The notes beneath the pieces were generated by a model that did no database searches, was not told the origin of the DNA, and was given only the letters and a program-made list of their open reading frames with translations. Positions 18,883 to 27,376 of a stretch of 44,762 nt of DNA are shown here, one piece after another. Source of the DNA: Polycladomyces subterraneus (GTDB lineage: Bacteria > Bacillota > Bacilli > Thermoactinomycetales > JIR-001); assembly GCF_030433435.1 (NCBI RefSeq), contig NZ_JANRHH010000045.1, positions 1 through 44,762 on the forward strand, in the 5' to 3' direction. How positions within the stretch are numbered: the stretch's first letter is position 1; each line of letters starts with the position of its first letter. A program made the translations under genes and the position numbers.

Positions 18883-19500
18883 AGCAGTTTCGTCACAACA
18901 CGACAACCATCCCAACGGCAGCCAACAGGAAAAACAATGACATCGGAACACCGTCCAGTCGCCGTTGGAAGCGGTGAGCACCCGCCGCATGTTGTTCTCG
19001 ATCATGGGCCCAGAACGAGCGGTGCCAACGGAAAATCATTTTGAGAGAGCACGTACCCGATCACGCCCCAACCGATCAACAAAAACACGTCAAAACTGTT
19101 GTCTTGGAGGGCATTTACCCCGAACACGGAAATGGCGATCATCAGCTAAATATTTCGACAGCGTTTCGATAATCTTGGCAAACATCTTAACCAGTGGCAT
19201 ATTGAGGATCAACAACATCACATTGCCGATGAACATGCTGGCAATCAAGCCCCATGCCACGTGAGGATGTTCCAAAAACAGCAGCGGACCAGGCTGAATG
19301 TTGTACAGGATCAGTGCTCCCATGAGGATAGCCGCGTGCCGGAACCAAGAATCCCCAGCGTCAGCATTTGGATCATGGGACCACCGGACTCCCCGTTGTT
19401 GGCCGACTCCGGCACGTCTTCTTTCAGCAGGAACGGCAAATGCGAAGCGGTGGCACGACAGACAGTCCATGAAAACAAGATCCCGAAACTGTTCTCCTTT
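18883..19500 (-). pseudogene. decayed tripartite tricarboxylate transporter large subunit (TctA), C-terminal half
   Basis: Reading the minus strand across several frames gives, in order, ESANNGESGGPMIQMLTLGI, then ILMGALILYNIQPGPLLF, ASMFIGNVMLLILNMPLVK, FPLAPLVLGP and MRRVLTASNGDWTVF. These match the conserved C-terminal half of TctA (PESANNAAAGG, TLGIPGS, LMIHGIQPGP, FPLAPLVLG, R-x-L-x-x-SNGDW). Frameshifts separate the blocks, and the N-terminal half and the partner genes tctB/tctC are absent. The flanks (18506-18880 and 19510-19810) hold no recognisable gene. Confidence 0.75.
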
Positions 19501-19816
19501 ATAAAATGGATCAATTTTTCCTTATCCGTCACATCAAGGTTGTTTCAAAAATTGGCCAAATGATGTCTGCGAAATCAACATCGAATCCGCTGATCGGAAA
19601 GAAGCCCGCGCCACAGGGGCTTTCTCCCTCACAGGGAGCGGGATATAATAGTCTCAACGCGGCAGGTCAACGTGATTTCACCCATAAACTTGGCATTGTA
19701 GTTAGTAGACATCGGCAGTTGGCTCGACGGAATCACGAATCGGGACGGGAACGTTTCCCAGTTGGATGGTTAAATCGTTGCGGAGAAATATCAAATCATT
19801 TTAAGAAGGTGGAAAA

Positions 19817-20362
19817 ATGAAATGGGTCGGAAACCGTGTTTATATTCGTTTTCTAGAAGAGTCAGATGCACAGGCAATACTGGATCTACATATGAGAAAC
19901 CGGGATTTCTTTCAGCACTACTTACCTGATCGTGATGATGCCTATTTCACTTTGGAAGCGCAATTGCTGAATATCAGAGGTGAGATCGAAAAGCGAAAAC
20001 AAGGTGAATTATACGCTTTCGGCATATTTTTAAACGCAACAAATGAGCTGATCGGGAAGGTCACTTTATCGGAGATTCTTCATGCGCCTCATCTTCGCAG
20101 TTGTTGGATCGGTTATTATCTTGATCAAGCACACAACGGAAATGGCTATATGACAGAGGCCGTACGCCTTGCCGTCAAGTTTGCATTTGAAGAGCTCAAC
20201 CTTCACCGCATCGAAGCGGGTGTCATGCCGCACAATATCGCTTCTATCCGCGTCCTCGAAAAGGCGGGTTTTGAAAAAGAGGGCATTGCGAGAAAGAATG
20301 TGAAGATCAATGGAGAATGGAGAGATCATCAAATTTTGGCGATAATTAATGAAAATGATTAA
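19817..20362 (+). CDS. GNAT acetyltransferase, RimJ/RimL type
   Basis: A 181-residue acetyltransferase. The acetyl-CoA loop region is YYLDQAHNGNGYMTEAV (the variant of Q/R-x-x-G-x-G/A), followed by LAVKFAFEELNLHRIEAGVM, the diagnostic PHNIASIRVLEKAGFEKEG and the NVKINGEWRDHQILAI end. This is the ribosomal-protein/peptide N-terminal acetyltransferase branch; the target is unknown. AAGAAGGTGG lies before ATG 19817. Its stop overlaps the stop of the convergent Mpo1-like gene. A broken relative lies at 29625-29950. Confidence 0.92.
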   Translation: MKWVGNRVYIRFLEESDAQAILDLHMRNRDFFQHYLPDRDDAYFTLEAQLLNIRGEIEKRKQGELYAFGIFLNATNELIGKVTLSEILHAPHLRSCWIGYYLDQAHNGNGYMTEAVRLAVKFAFEELNLHRIEAGVMPHNIASIRVLEKAGFEKEGIARKNVKINGEWRDHQILAIINEND

Positions 20363-20709
20363 TCCCATTCGGACGAGCGCATCTCGACATGCCCGAGCTG
20401 CGCTTTCTTCAACTCCGCATCCAGTTTGCCGGTCAACATGAGAAACACCATACGAAAATCAGCAACCAATGACCAAAACGGATGACCGAACGTCGCTGGT
20501 TTGTTTCCCTCGATGAAAAAGTGGCTGTACCACGCCAGTCCGTACGCGATCACAGGCGCCAACAACAGCCACTTCCATTCCAGAGTGACCAACGCCAACA
20601 CTGCGCACACCACCACCATCGATGTGCCCGCCGCGTGCCACTGTCGCGTCTTCTTCTTGCTGTGCTGTCTCAAGTAATGTAGCCAGAACGATTGAAAATC
20701 AGAGAACAT
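20359..20709 (-). CDS. Mpo1/DUF962-like membrane protein
   Basis: A 116-residue protein with two close hydrophobic segments (about residues 25-60). HYLRQHSKKKTRQWHAAGT at the start and WYSHFFIEGNKPATFGHPFW are the Mpo1-like/DUF962 signature, including the conserved His pair and NKPATFG. The yeast member is an iron-dependent dioxygenase of 2-hydroxy fatty acids; the bacterial role is not established. ATG 20709 follows GAGGAGG by 8 bases. It lies downstream of the sigma-54 activator on the same strand, 31 bp away, and may share its transcript. Confidence 0.85.
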   Translation of the reverse strand: MFSDFQSFWLHYLRQHSKKKTRQWHAAGTSMVVVCAVLALVTLEWKWLLLAPVIAYGLAWYSHFFIEGNKPATFGHPFWSLVADFRMVFLMLTGKLDAELKKAQLGHVEMRSSEWD

Positions 20710-20739
20710 GGTGAACACCTCCTCTTTTTGTTTACCGAT

Positions 20740-22617
20740 TCAACATGTCGGTTTGAGATGGGGGTATTTGCGCAATTTCCGATACAACGTGGTTCGGCCG
20801 ATCCCGAGCAGTCGGGCCGCCTCCGAAAGATTGCCGCGTGCGGCTTGAATCGCCTGAGCAATGGCCTGCTCTTCAGCGTCGTCGATCGAGAGAAAAGGAA
20901 CCGTCTTTCCCGTTTCGGGCTTTTCGCGCTTCAGGGGAGGCAGGTCCTGTGGGCTGATCCAATCCACCCCACGAATCAAACACGCTTGATAAGCCGACTG
21001 CCGGATCACTTGCCTCAGTTCACGGAGATTTCCCGGCCAATCGTGCTGTTCGAGGATGGACCACACCTCAGCTGAAACACCGATCGCACGTCCCAGCTCC
21101 TGCTCCACCTTCTCCAAAAAATGTTCCGCCAACAACCGCAGATCGGTTCGTTCCCGAAGGGGCGGCAGAACCAATTCCATCTCGCGCAAACGGTAAAAGA
21201 GATCAGCACGGAAACGGCCTTCTGCAACAGCCTGTTCCAAATTCTGATGCGTCGCGGCGATCACGCGTACATCAACCGGGATCGGCCGGTGGGAACCGAT
21301 CCGGGTCACTTTCTTTTCCTCCAAAACACGTAACAACGCCACTTGTGAAGCGGGCGGCATGTCCCCGATCTCATCCAGAAACAGCGTGCCCCCATCAGCC
21401 GCTTCAAACTTCCCTTTGTATCCGTCCTTTCGCGCCCCCGTAAATGCACCTTTTTCGTATCCGAACAATTCCGACTCCACCAGCGTCTCGGGAATCGCCC
21501 CACAGTTGACGGCAACAAACGCCCCTTTTCTCCCGCTGGCCTCGTGAACGGCACGTGCCAGCCGATCCTTGCCTGTCCCGGTTTCCCCACGGATCAGCAA
21601 CGTAAGAGGGGAGGGAGCGATCCGAATCGCCAGCTCAAACACTTCCCGCACCTTGGGACAACCTATCACCAGATTGGAAACGGCTGTCTGTTCGACGGTA
21701 GGCCTGTTCACCGGAATCCGACCAACAAGATGAATGCGGAACGTCCGTTTCCGATCGTCTAGGATGGGTTTGGCCACCCAGGAAACGTCCCTGTCCGTGA
21801 AGATGGGCTTCAGAACGCTCACATCGTGGACCGAACTGGTAAGCAGTGCTTTTACCTCGTCGGGATCAAACCAACGGGTCAGCGGTTGGCCGATGCAATC
21901 TTCCATCGCGTGTCCCAACCACCTAGCCGCGGACTGATTCACCCGGGTGATCAGCCCTTCCGTATCGACGGCGATCATCGGATGACTCAAACTTTCCATC
22001 ATCGCGTCTGCTTCCCGCAAATGCAAGACCAGTTCACGTCGGGCCTGATGCAACAACAGACGAGCCTGACACGCTTGCGCGGCCGTGATCACCATCCCCA
22101 ACGTATGAGGATGATGTAGCCGGGCATCGCCGCTGACGTCGAGAATCCCCAACAGTTCTCCCGTCGGTGAATACAAAGGAGCCGCATAGCAGGTCAAAAA
22201 CCGATTCTCTTCACAATAATGCTGGTTTCCCCAAACCGTAATCGGTTTGGATTCTGCCAAGGCCGTACCGATCGCATTGGTACCTTTCACCCGTTCTTCC
22301 CAATTGGCCCCGACATCCAGCCGGACTCGAGACGCACGTTCGGTAAACGGCGGATCCCCCCACTTGGCCACGATATATCCGTCCCGATCGGATACCAACA
22401 CCATGAAAGCGGAATGCCTCACCTGTGTATACAACGTTTCCAATACTGGCGCGCAGGCCTGGAACAAATCGTGCATCCGCTCCCTCCGGTCTTCCAGTTC
22501 GCCGTCGGTCAGCAACTCGTCTTGCACCCTTTTGGGATCGACACCCCATTTGCGACTTCGTTTCCACGACGACACCAACATCGGGGGAAGCTCATTTAGT
22601 TTCGGCTCCGTTTGCAT
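20740..22617 (-). CDS. sigma-54-dependent transcriptional activator, AcoR-like
   Basis: A 625-residue enhancer-binding protein. The N-terminal GAF-like sensor has GTNAIGTALAESKPITVWG and FLTCYAAPLYSPTGELLGIL as in AcoR; a PAS-like part follows near MIAVDTEGLITRVNQSAARW. The AAA+ domain shows GETGTGKDRLARAVHE, the GAFTGA loop (YEKGAFTGARKDG) that contacts sigma-54, GGTLFLDEIGDMPP and R-fingers. A Fis-type helix-turn-helix ends it (NLSEAARLLGIGRTTLYRKL). It reads away from the aldehyde dehydrogenase gene, which has a -24/-12 promoter, so it very likely activates that gene. ATG 22617 with GGAGG 7 bases upstream is the start; the open frame up to 22740 is repeat-derived. Confidence 0.95.
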   Translation of the reverse strand: MQTEPKLNELPPMLVSSWKRSRKWGVDPKRVQDELLTDGELEDRRERMHDLFQACAPVLETLYTQVRHSAFMVLVSDRDGYIVAKWGDPPFTERASRVRLDVGANWEERVKGTNAIGTALAESKPITVWGNQHYCEENRFLTCYAAPLYSPTGELLGILDVSGDARLHHPHTLGMVITAAQACQARLLLHQARRELVLHLREADAMMESLSHPMIAVDTEGLITRVNQSAARWLGHAMEDCIGQPLTRWFDPDEVKALLTSSVHDVSVLKPIFTDRDVSWVAKPILDDRKRTFRIHLVGRIPVNRPTVEQTAVSNLVIGCPKVREVFELAIRIAPSPLTLLIRGETGTGKDRLARAVHEASGRKGAFVAVNCGAIPETLVESELFGYEKGAFTGARKDGYKGKFEAADGGTLFLDEIGDMPPASQVALLRVLEEKKVTRIGSHRPIPVDVRVIAATHQNLEQAVAEGRFRADLFYRLREMELVLPPLRERTDLRLLAEHFLEKVEQELGRAIGVSAEVWSILEQHDWPGNLRELRQVIRQSAYQACLIRGVDWISPQDLPPLKREKPETGKTVPFLSIDDAEEQAIAQAIQAARGNLSEAARLLGIGRTTLYRKLRKYPHLKPTC

Positions 22618-22664
22618 AAAATCCCTCCGCGATCGACTGAGACGTGTCTGATACATCATGTCCA

Positions 22665-22757
22665 CTTTCCCATCTCTTCGCTCAGTCAGGGCTTCGGTTT
22701 TCGCTCGCTTGGGAAAACATTGCTCCCTTACGAATGACACACGCCCTGAACAAAGCG
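22665..22757 (-). ncRNA. candidate structured RNA repeat in the activator leader, copy 2
   Basis: On the minus strand, 50-140 bases before the activator start, the sequence shares about 70 bases with 34795-34872: GTAAGGGAGCAA, GTTTTCCCAAGCGAGCGA and CTGACTGAGCGAAG. AGGGC and GCCCT close the module, and GTTTTC/GAAAAC form an inner hairpin. It may be a cis-acting leader element or a repeat. The rest of 22758-22850 is unremarkable AT-rich DNA. Confidence 0.4.
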
Positions 22758-22851
22758 TTGGCTTCTCATCAGCTGATCAGACACACCCAGTGTCTTCCAA
22801 GTTTGAGTATAGCGTTTAAGTTCGGAAATTTCAATTGATTTCAGAAAATCC

Positions 22852-22868
22852 TGTTTCAAACTGAAACA
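22852..22868 (+). promoter_or_regulatory. probable upstream activator site of the sigma-54 regulator
   Basis: TGTTTCA AAC TGAAACA is a perfect 7-3-7 inverted repeat centred about 80 bases before the -24 element, the usual distance for AcoR-type activators bound as dimers. A partial TGTTTCGGG copy follows at 22911. Confidence 0.65.
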
Positions 22869-22930
22869 CCGATACACTGCCGGAACACAAACCGGAACAA
22901 GTGATAGCCGTGTTTCGGGTTGTGAGCGTC

Positions 22931-22946
22931 TGGCACGGAATTTGCT
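22931..22946 (+). promoter_or_regulatory. sigma-54 (-24/-12) promoter
   Basis: TGGCACG (22931-22937), 4 bases, TTGCT (22942-22946) matches the consensus TGGCACG-N4-TTGCW at all defined positions. It lies 55 bases before the aldehyde dehydrogenase start. Confidence 0.9.
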
Positions 22947-23000
22947 CTTTCCTGAGGGGCGGAAGCCCTACCAAACTATTTTTCAAGGAGGCTGGGAAGG

Positions 23001-24533
23001 ATGAGCATCACGTTGTCCGGCTACAAAAAACCCAATACGGAGGGGAGCTTGGTTCACTATCGGTCGCAATATGAAAACTTCATCGGTGGAGAATGGGTCC
23101 CGCCGGTGGGCGGAGAGTATTTCGACAACATCTCTCCAGTTGACGGTCAGGTGTTTACCCGTGTTCCCCGCTCCCGAAAAGAAGATATTGAGTATGCTCT
23201 GGACAAAGCACATGCCGCCAAGGAAAAGTGGGCGAACACCCCCGTCACCGAGCGTAGCAATATCCTGCTGAAAATCGCCGACCGTATGGAGGAAAATCTG
23301 GAGAAACTGGCTTTGTCAGAAACCTGGGACAACGGAAAGCCGATCCGCGAAACGCTGAATGCTGACCTGCCGCTGGCCATTGATCACTTCCGTTATTTTG
23401 CCGGCGTGATTCGCGGTGAAGAGGGCAGCATGTCCGAAATTGACGCCAACACGGTATCGCTTCATATTAAAGAACCGATCGGCGTCGTCGGGCAAATCAT
23501 CCCCTGGAACTTCCCGCTCCTGATGGCGGCGTGGAAACTGGCTCCCGCTTTGGCCGCCGGCAACTGTGTGGTGCTGAAACCGGCGGAACAAACACCGGTT
23601 ACCATCCTACTCCTCATGGAATTGATCGCTGATCTGCTCCCGCCGGGTGTGGTCAACGTGGTTAACGGTTTCGGGCCGGAAGCGGGTCAACCGCTCGCAT
23701 CGTCTCCCCGTGTGGGCAAAGTGGCCTTCACAGGAGAAACGACTACCGGGCGCCTCATCATGCAGTACGCCTCCGAAAATATCACACCAGTCACGCTGGA
23801 GCTGGGCGGAAAATCGCCGAACATCTTTACGGAAAGCGTGCTGGAAGCCGATGACGAATTCCTGGATAAGGCTCTGGAGGGCTTCACCATGTTTGCCCTC
23901 AATCAGGGGGAAGTCTGCACCTGTCCATCCCGTGCTCTCATCCAGGAATCGATCTATGACGTCTTTATGGAACGGGCGCTGGAACGAGTGAAGAAGATCA
24001 AAATGGGCGACCCGCTCGATCCAAACACGATGATCGGCGCGCAAGCTTCCAACGATCAATATGAAAAGATCCTGAGCTATATCGCCCTCGGCAAGGAAGA
24101 AGGAGCCAAATGCCTTACCGGTGGCCGACCGTATCAAAACGAACGCTACCCGAACGGCTTCTACATCGAACCGACCGTCTTTGAAGGGCACAACAAAATG
24201 CGCATCTTCCAAGAGGAAATCTTTGGTCCGGTCGTTTCCGTCACCACGTTCAAGGATGAAACGGAACTGCTGGAAATCGCCAATGACACACTATACGGCC
24301 TGGGTGCCGGTCTCTGGACACGCGATGTGCATCAGGCCTACCAAATCGCCCGGAAGATTGAAGCCGGCCGCGTGTGGGTTAACTGCTACCACCTGTATCC
24401 GGCACATGCCGCCTTCGGCGGGTACAAACAATCCGGTATCGGTCGGGAAAATCACAAAATGATGCTGGAACACTATCAGCAAACGAAAAACGTGTTGATC
24501 TCCTATGACAAGAATCCGATGGGATTCTTCTAA
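23001..24533 (+). CDS. NAD-dependent aldehyde dehydrogenase (acetaldehyde type)
   Basis: A 510-residue ALDH-superfamily enzyme. Visible marks are [29 protein letters not shown], the [12 protein letters not shown] cofactor loop, general base Glu in LELGGKSPN, catalytic Cys in [11 protein letters not shown] and EIFGPVVSV. It is closest in style to the AldA/ExaC/AcoD acetaldehyde dehydrogenases, oxidising aldehydes to acids. AAGGAGGCTGGGAAGG precedes ATG 23001. Expression should need sigma-54 and the divergent activator. It is co-transcribed with a DUF779 gene, a pairing common in this ALDH group. Confidence 0.95.
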   Translation: MSITLSGYKKPNTEGSLVHYRSQYENFIGGEWVPPVGGEYFDNISPVDGQVFTRVPRSRKEDIEYALDKAHAAKEKWANTPVTERSNILLKIADRMEENLEKLALSETWDNGKPIRETLNADLPLAIDHFRYFAGVIRGEEGSMSEIDANTVSLHIKEPIGVVGQIIPWNFPLLMAAWKLAPALAAGNCVVLKPAEQTPVTILLLMELIADLLPPGVVNVVNGFGPEAGQPLASSPRVGKVAFTGETTTGRLIMQYASENITPVTLELGGKSPNIFTESVLEADDEFLDKALEGFTMFALNQGEVCTCPSRALIQESIYDVFMERALERVKKIKMGDPLDPNTMIGAQASNDQYEKILSYIALGKEEGAKCLTGGRPYQNERYPNGFYIEPTVFEGHNKMRIFQEEIFGPVVSVTTFKDETELLEIANDTLYGLGAGLWTRDVHQAYQIARKIEAGRVWVNCYHLYPAHAAFGGYKQSGIGRENHKMMLEHYQQTKNVLISYDKNPMGFF

Positions 24534-24551
24534 ACCCGGGAGTCGGTTTCA

Positions 24552-24929
24552 ATGGAATCGGTCAAACGCGTACTTGTCACCGATGAGGCCAAACGTGTGA
24601 TTGAGCAATTGCGAGCTGAACACGGCGAGCTGATGTTTCACCAAAGCGGCGGTTGTTGTGACGGTTCCTCCCCCATGTGCTTTCGCAAAGGAGAGTTCCG
24701 GGTCGGTTCCAACGATGTGTTGCTCGGCGAAATCGACGGCTGTGAATTCTATATGTCCCGTTCCCAATTCGAATACTGGAAGCATACGCAACTCACGGTG
24801 GATGTCACCACCGGTAGGGGGGCCTCATTCTCCCTGGAAATCCCATTGGGTGTGCGCTTTCTCATCCGGTCCCGCCCGTTTACGGCGGAGGAACGGGAAC
24901 GGCTGGAGCCGATTCGTACCCCCGGCTGA
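24552..24929 (+). CDS. DUF779 domain protein
   Basis: A 125-residue protein with the family motif LMFHQSGGCCDGSSPMC (about residues 28-44), three Cys that look like a metal or thiol site, then VLLGEIDGCEFYMSRSQFEYW. DUF779 proteins are nearly always next to acetaldehyde or alcohol dehydrogenases and are thought to assist them, but their biochemical role is not established. It starts 18 bp after the ALDH stop and shares the sigma-54 transcript, which ends at the terminator downstream. Confidence 0.92.
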   Translation: MESVKRVLVTDEAKRVIEQLRAEHGELMFHQSGGCCDGSSPMCFRKGEFRVGSNDVLLGEIDGCEFYMSRSQFEYWKHTQLTVDVTTGRGASFSLEIPLGVRFLIRSRPFTAEERERLEPIRTPG

Positions 24930-24943
24930 TCGGTTCCTGATCC

Positions 24944-24974
24944 AGGCAGGGTCGTTGGTGATCCTGCCTTTTTC
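24944..24974 (+). terminator. Rho-independent terminator of the ALDH operon
   Basis: AGGCAGGGTC (24944-24953), GTTGGT loop, GATCCTGCCT (24960-24969), then TTTTCTTT. Confidence 0.85.
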
Positions 24975-25009
24975 TTTGATTTAGAAAATTGGGGGAGAGC
25001 GAGAGGGCA

Positions 25010-25543
25010 GGAATCCCCCTCAATTCTTTGAGGGGATACACGGACATCCTCTTCTGTTTAAGATTGAAAATTCTTGATATAAGGTATACCAAAATGGTTA
25101 TGAGAAAAGAATCTTGGCAGTGAAAAGGAACAGCGGTTTATGGCTTTCATTACCATTTCGTATGATCTACCAAATATCGCAGAAAAGTTCTGCGTGAATC
25201 AGTTGGTGAGACACTGAAAGAAGCAATAAAAGCACTGTGTCGACATTGAAAGGCTACAGTAAGGACACTTTTTACTAAAACACCCTGAACTTAAGAGCAA
25301 ACTTCGTAACAGCCATACTTCTAGAACTTGTCACTCTTTTTTCCAGATTCTGGTTTCTAATCGAAAGCATCGAGGTTTATACCTTTGCTCTTGCGGTTAG
25401 AAAGCTCAAGCGGATTTGACACGGCACGGCCCGTGACCATGTCCTCCCATCTTGGTTGGCATGGTGTCACTGAACCGAAGTACAGCGCTTCACTGTATGC
25501 ATCCTAAGTGGAAGCCCCGAATTTATTTGGGGGAGGATGTCAC
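25010..25543 (+). mobile_element. decayed IS200/IS605-family element
   Basis: The element starts near a hairpin CCCCTC...GAGGGG (25017-25036). It contains a broken tnpA (about 25110-25260) and ends with the right-end hairpin CCCCGAATTTATTTGGGG (25516-25533) plus GAGGATGTCAC, typical of such ends. tnpB is gone; 25265-25440 is unrecognisable. The final TCAC (25540-25543) overlaps the modB stop codon, so the insertion now forms the gene's 3' end. Confidence 0.7.
25110..25260 (+). pseudogene. IS200-type transposase (TnpA) fragment
   Basis: One plus-strand frame reads GTAVYGFHYHFV, a stop, then STKYRRKVLRESVGETLKEA, matching the N-terminal part of HUH-type Y1 transposases (family pattern YHxVxxTKYRRKVL). 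It holds at least two in-frame stops and lacks the later HUH and tyrosine motifs, so it is dead. Confidence 0.7.
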
Positions 25544-26205
25544 GAGCGTATTTTCATCCGCTGGACAATGGCCAACAATGTAAATGAAAGCAACACCGTG
25601 GAAGCAACCCAGTAGGCGGCCAACTGTGTGTCACCCGATTCTACGGCAATATAAATGGCGGTGGGAATGGTTTGCGTTTTTCCCGGGATGTTTCCCGCCA
25701 CCATCAGAGTCGCACCAAACTCTCCCATTCCTCGCGCAAATCCAAGCACATACCCCGTCAAAAGCGATCGCCACGACAATGGGAGCGTGATATATCGGAA
25801 TACCTGCCATTCCCCAGCTCCCATTGATCGGGCCGCATCTTCCAATTCCCGATCCACCGACTCAAAACCGTTCTTCAGCGTCTGATATACCAGGGGAAAA
25901 GCCACCACAACCGCAGCGATCACGGCCGCCCACCAGGTAAAGAGTACTGGCTGATGAAACAACCATTCAATTGCTTGTCCGATCCAGCTATTTCGCCCCA
26001 TCAGAACGAGCAGTCCAAAACCGACCACCGTGGGCGGCAAGACAAGGGGCAGGATCAACAAGGTCTCTACCGCACTTTTTCCATAAAAAGAACGTCCTTT
26101 CATCCACCATGCAGCCACAAGGGAAAGAACAAACACGAAAATGCTGGCAACCCCGTTTATTTTCAGAGACAACCAAATGGGTGACCAGAAATCCTGATTC
26201 ATCAT
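25540..26205 (-). CDS. modB: molybdate ABC transporter permease
   Basis: A 221-residue inner-membrane permease with about five hydrophobic segments. LPLVLPPTVVGFGLLVLMG is typical of ModB, and the EAA-type coupling motif reads ELEDAARSMGAGEWQVFRYI followed by LPLSW. ARGMGEFGATLMVAGNIPGK is the strongest ModB signature. The ATG overlaps the modA stop (ATGA, 26202-26205). Its own stop TGA lies inside the end of an IS relic, so the natural last residues may differ. No modC follows. Confidence 0.93.
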   Translation of the reverse strand: MMNQDFWSPIWLSLKINGVASIFVFVLSLVAAWWMKGRSFYGKSAVETLLILPLVLPPTVVGFGLLVLMGRNSWIGQAIEWLFHQPVLFTWWAAVIAAVVVAFPLVYQTLKNGFESVDRELEDAARSMGAGEWQVFRYITLPLSWRSLLTGYVLGFARGMGEFGATLMVAGNIPGKTQTIPTAIYIAVESGDTQLAAYWVASTVLLSFTLLAIVQRMKIRS

Positions 26206-27005
26206 ACCGGATGATGCGCCTTTTCAAATCCGTATTTTTGAAAGATTTTCATTGCTGTGGGGCTGCGCAACCAATTATAGAAATCTCGTGTTTGCTTGGG
26301 GTGCTGGGTCGCTTTGATCATACCGAACGGATACACGATCGGTTGATGCGTTTTCGGATCAGCCTCAGCCACTACTTCTACGTCATGGGCAGTTCGGATA
26401 TCCGTCCGATACACGATCCCCGCATCGACATTTCCCGTTTTTACATAAGCGAGCACTTGGCGAACATCACCTGCGAACACCAACTTGGATTGCACCTGCT
26501 TCCACAAGTTCATGTGTTCCAATGTTTGTTTCGCATATTGACCGGCTGGTACCGTTTCAGGTTGCCCGATAGCGATCGTTTTGATTTGGGGGGATGTGAA
26601 GTCGGAAAACCCGCTCACTTTCACGCGGGATTCTTTCGGCACGATCAGGACCAATTCGTTACTGAGCAAATCAGAACGATCACTCGGATCGACAATCCCT
26701 TCCCGAACCAACGCATCCATCTCTTTCGCTCCGGCAGAGATAAACAGATCTGCAGGAGCCCCCTGTTCGATCTGTTGTTTCAGCTTGCCGGAAGACGCAA
26801 AGCTGGGTACAAGTTGGACGCCGGGATGTGTGGACTCATATCGGGACTTAATTTCTTTCATGGCATCAGTCAGACTGGCGGCCGCCAGTACCGAGATTTC
26901 CACCGGTTGTGGATGGGCTTGATTTTCCCCCCGATTGCAGGCAACAACCATCAGCAACAGCAGCACAATTGCAATCCAACTGAACGATTGAGCGAGTCTT
27001 CTCAT
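26202..27005 (-). CDS. modA: molybdate-binding lipoprotein ModA
   Basis: A 267-residue solute-binding protein. A lipoprotein signal (MRRLAQSFSWIAIVLLLLMV then VAC) is followed by VEISVLAAASLTDAMKEI, LVPSFASSGKLKQQIEQGAP and ADLFISA, where the Ser residues contact oxyanion in ModA proteins. AYVKTGNVDAGIVYRTD and GMIKATQHPKQTRDFYNWL are also typical. ATG 27005 follows GGAGG by 5 bases; an in-frame codon at 27029 is rejected. It is anchored outside the cell and delivers molybdate or tungstate to ModB. Confidence 0.93.
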   Translation of the reverse strand: MRRLAQSFSWIAIVLLLLMVVACNRGENQAHPQPVEISVLAAASLTDAMKEIKSRYESTHPGVQLVPSFASSGKLKQQIEQGAPADLFISAGAKEMDALVREGIVDPSDRSDLLSNELVLIVPKESRVKVSGFSDFTSPQIKTIAIGQPETVPAGQYAKQTLEHMNLWKQVQSKLVFAGDVRQVLAYVKTGNVDAGIVYRTDIRTAHDVEVVAEADPKTHQPIVYPFGMIKATQHPKQTRDFYNWLRSPTAMKIFQKYGFEKAHHPV

Positions 27006-27061
27006 AGGAACCTCCAAAAGAAAATACATTTTTTCATGTTCATGTATCTCGAATCATTTCT

Positions 27062-27070
27062 ATTTTAGCA
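27062..27070 (-). promoter_or_regulatory. possible extended -10 promoter of modAB
   Basis: On the minus strand TGCTAAAAT (27070-27062) has the extended TGn -10 form, 57 bases before modA and just after a terminator. No good -35 was seen. Confidence 0.35.
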
Positions 27071-27072
27071 TG

Positions 27073-27100
27073 AAAAAGCCCGGCCGGTATCTGGCCGGGC
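27073..27100 (-). terminator. Rho-independent terminator on minus strand
   Basis: GCCCGGCC AGATACC GGCCGGGC followed by TTTTTC on the minus strand. It ends the sigma/anti-sigma transcript before modA. Confidence 0.85.
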
Positions 27101-27192
27101 GAAGTGATCCACTGCCTGTATTCTGGGAAACCATTGCTTTTCTTATGACTGGCTCCTCATCGCCAACGAGGATATGAGAAAAGTGATCCACT

Positions 27193-27376
27193 GTGACTTG
27201 TTACACACGGCTAAAGCACCAGGGGCACTCTATTTGTCGCCGAGGCTTCTCGCTTCATCTGGCGTGGTAACCCACATTCATCCACAATGGCTTCGTCCAA
27301 GCCTGGGTGATTTCGTTTAACGAGTTTTCGCTGGCTATCATCCCTACCCTGAAGGGCGTTTCTCCTCGGTCCTTAT
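27193..27376 (-). mobile_element. internally deleted relic of the 5439-6831 IS (PATE-like)
   Basis: About 184 bp keep both ends of the complete tnpB element. The right end near 27193 has GTGACTTGTTACACACGGCT on the plus strand, compared with GTGACTTGCTCCGCACGGCT. The left end near 27370 has TACCCTGAAGGGCG, compared with AACCCTAAAGGGGTG. The tnpB gene is deleted and the right-end hairpin is broken by a short insertion. The left end carries the stop codon of the neighbouring anti-sigma gene. A 13-bp repeat AAGTGATCCACTG at 27102 and 27181 borders one side. Confidence 0.75.

Noticed and set aside
22618-22740. N-terminal extension of the sigma-54 activator
   Set aside because: The extension is made of the repeat module, while ATG 22617 has an ideal ribosome site and the AcoR-like N-terminus starts there.
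25971-27068. 365-codon plus-strand frame opposite modA/modB
   Set aside because: Antisense to two well-supported transporter genes and lacks motifs.
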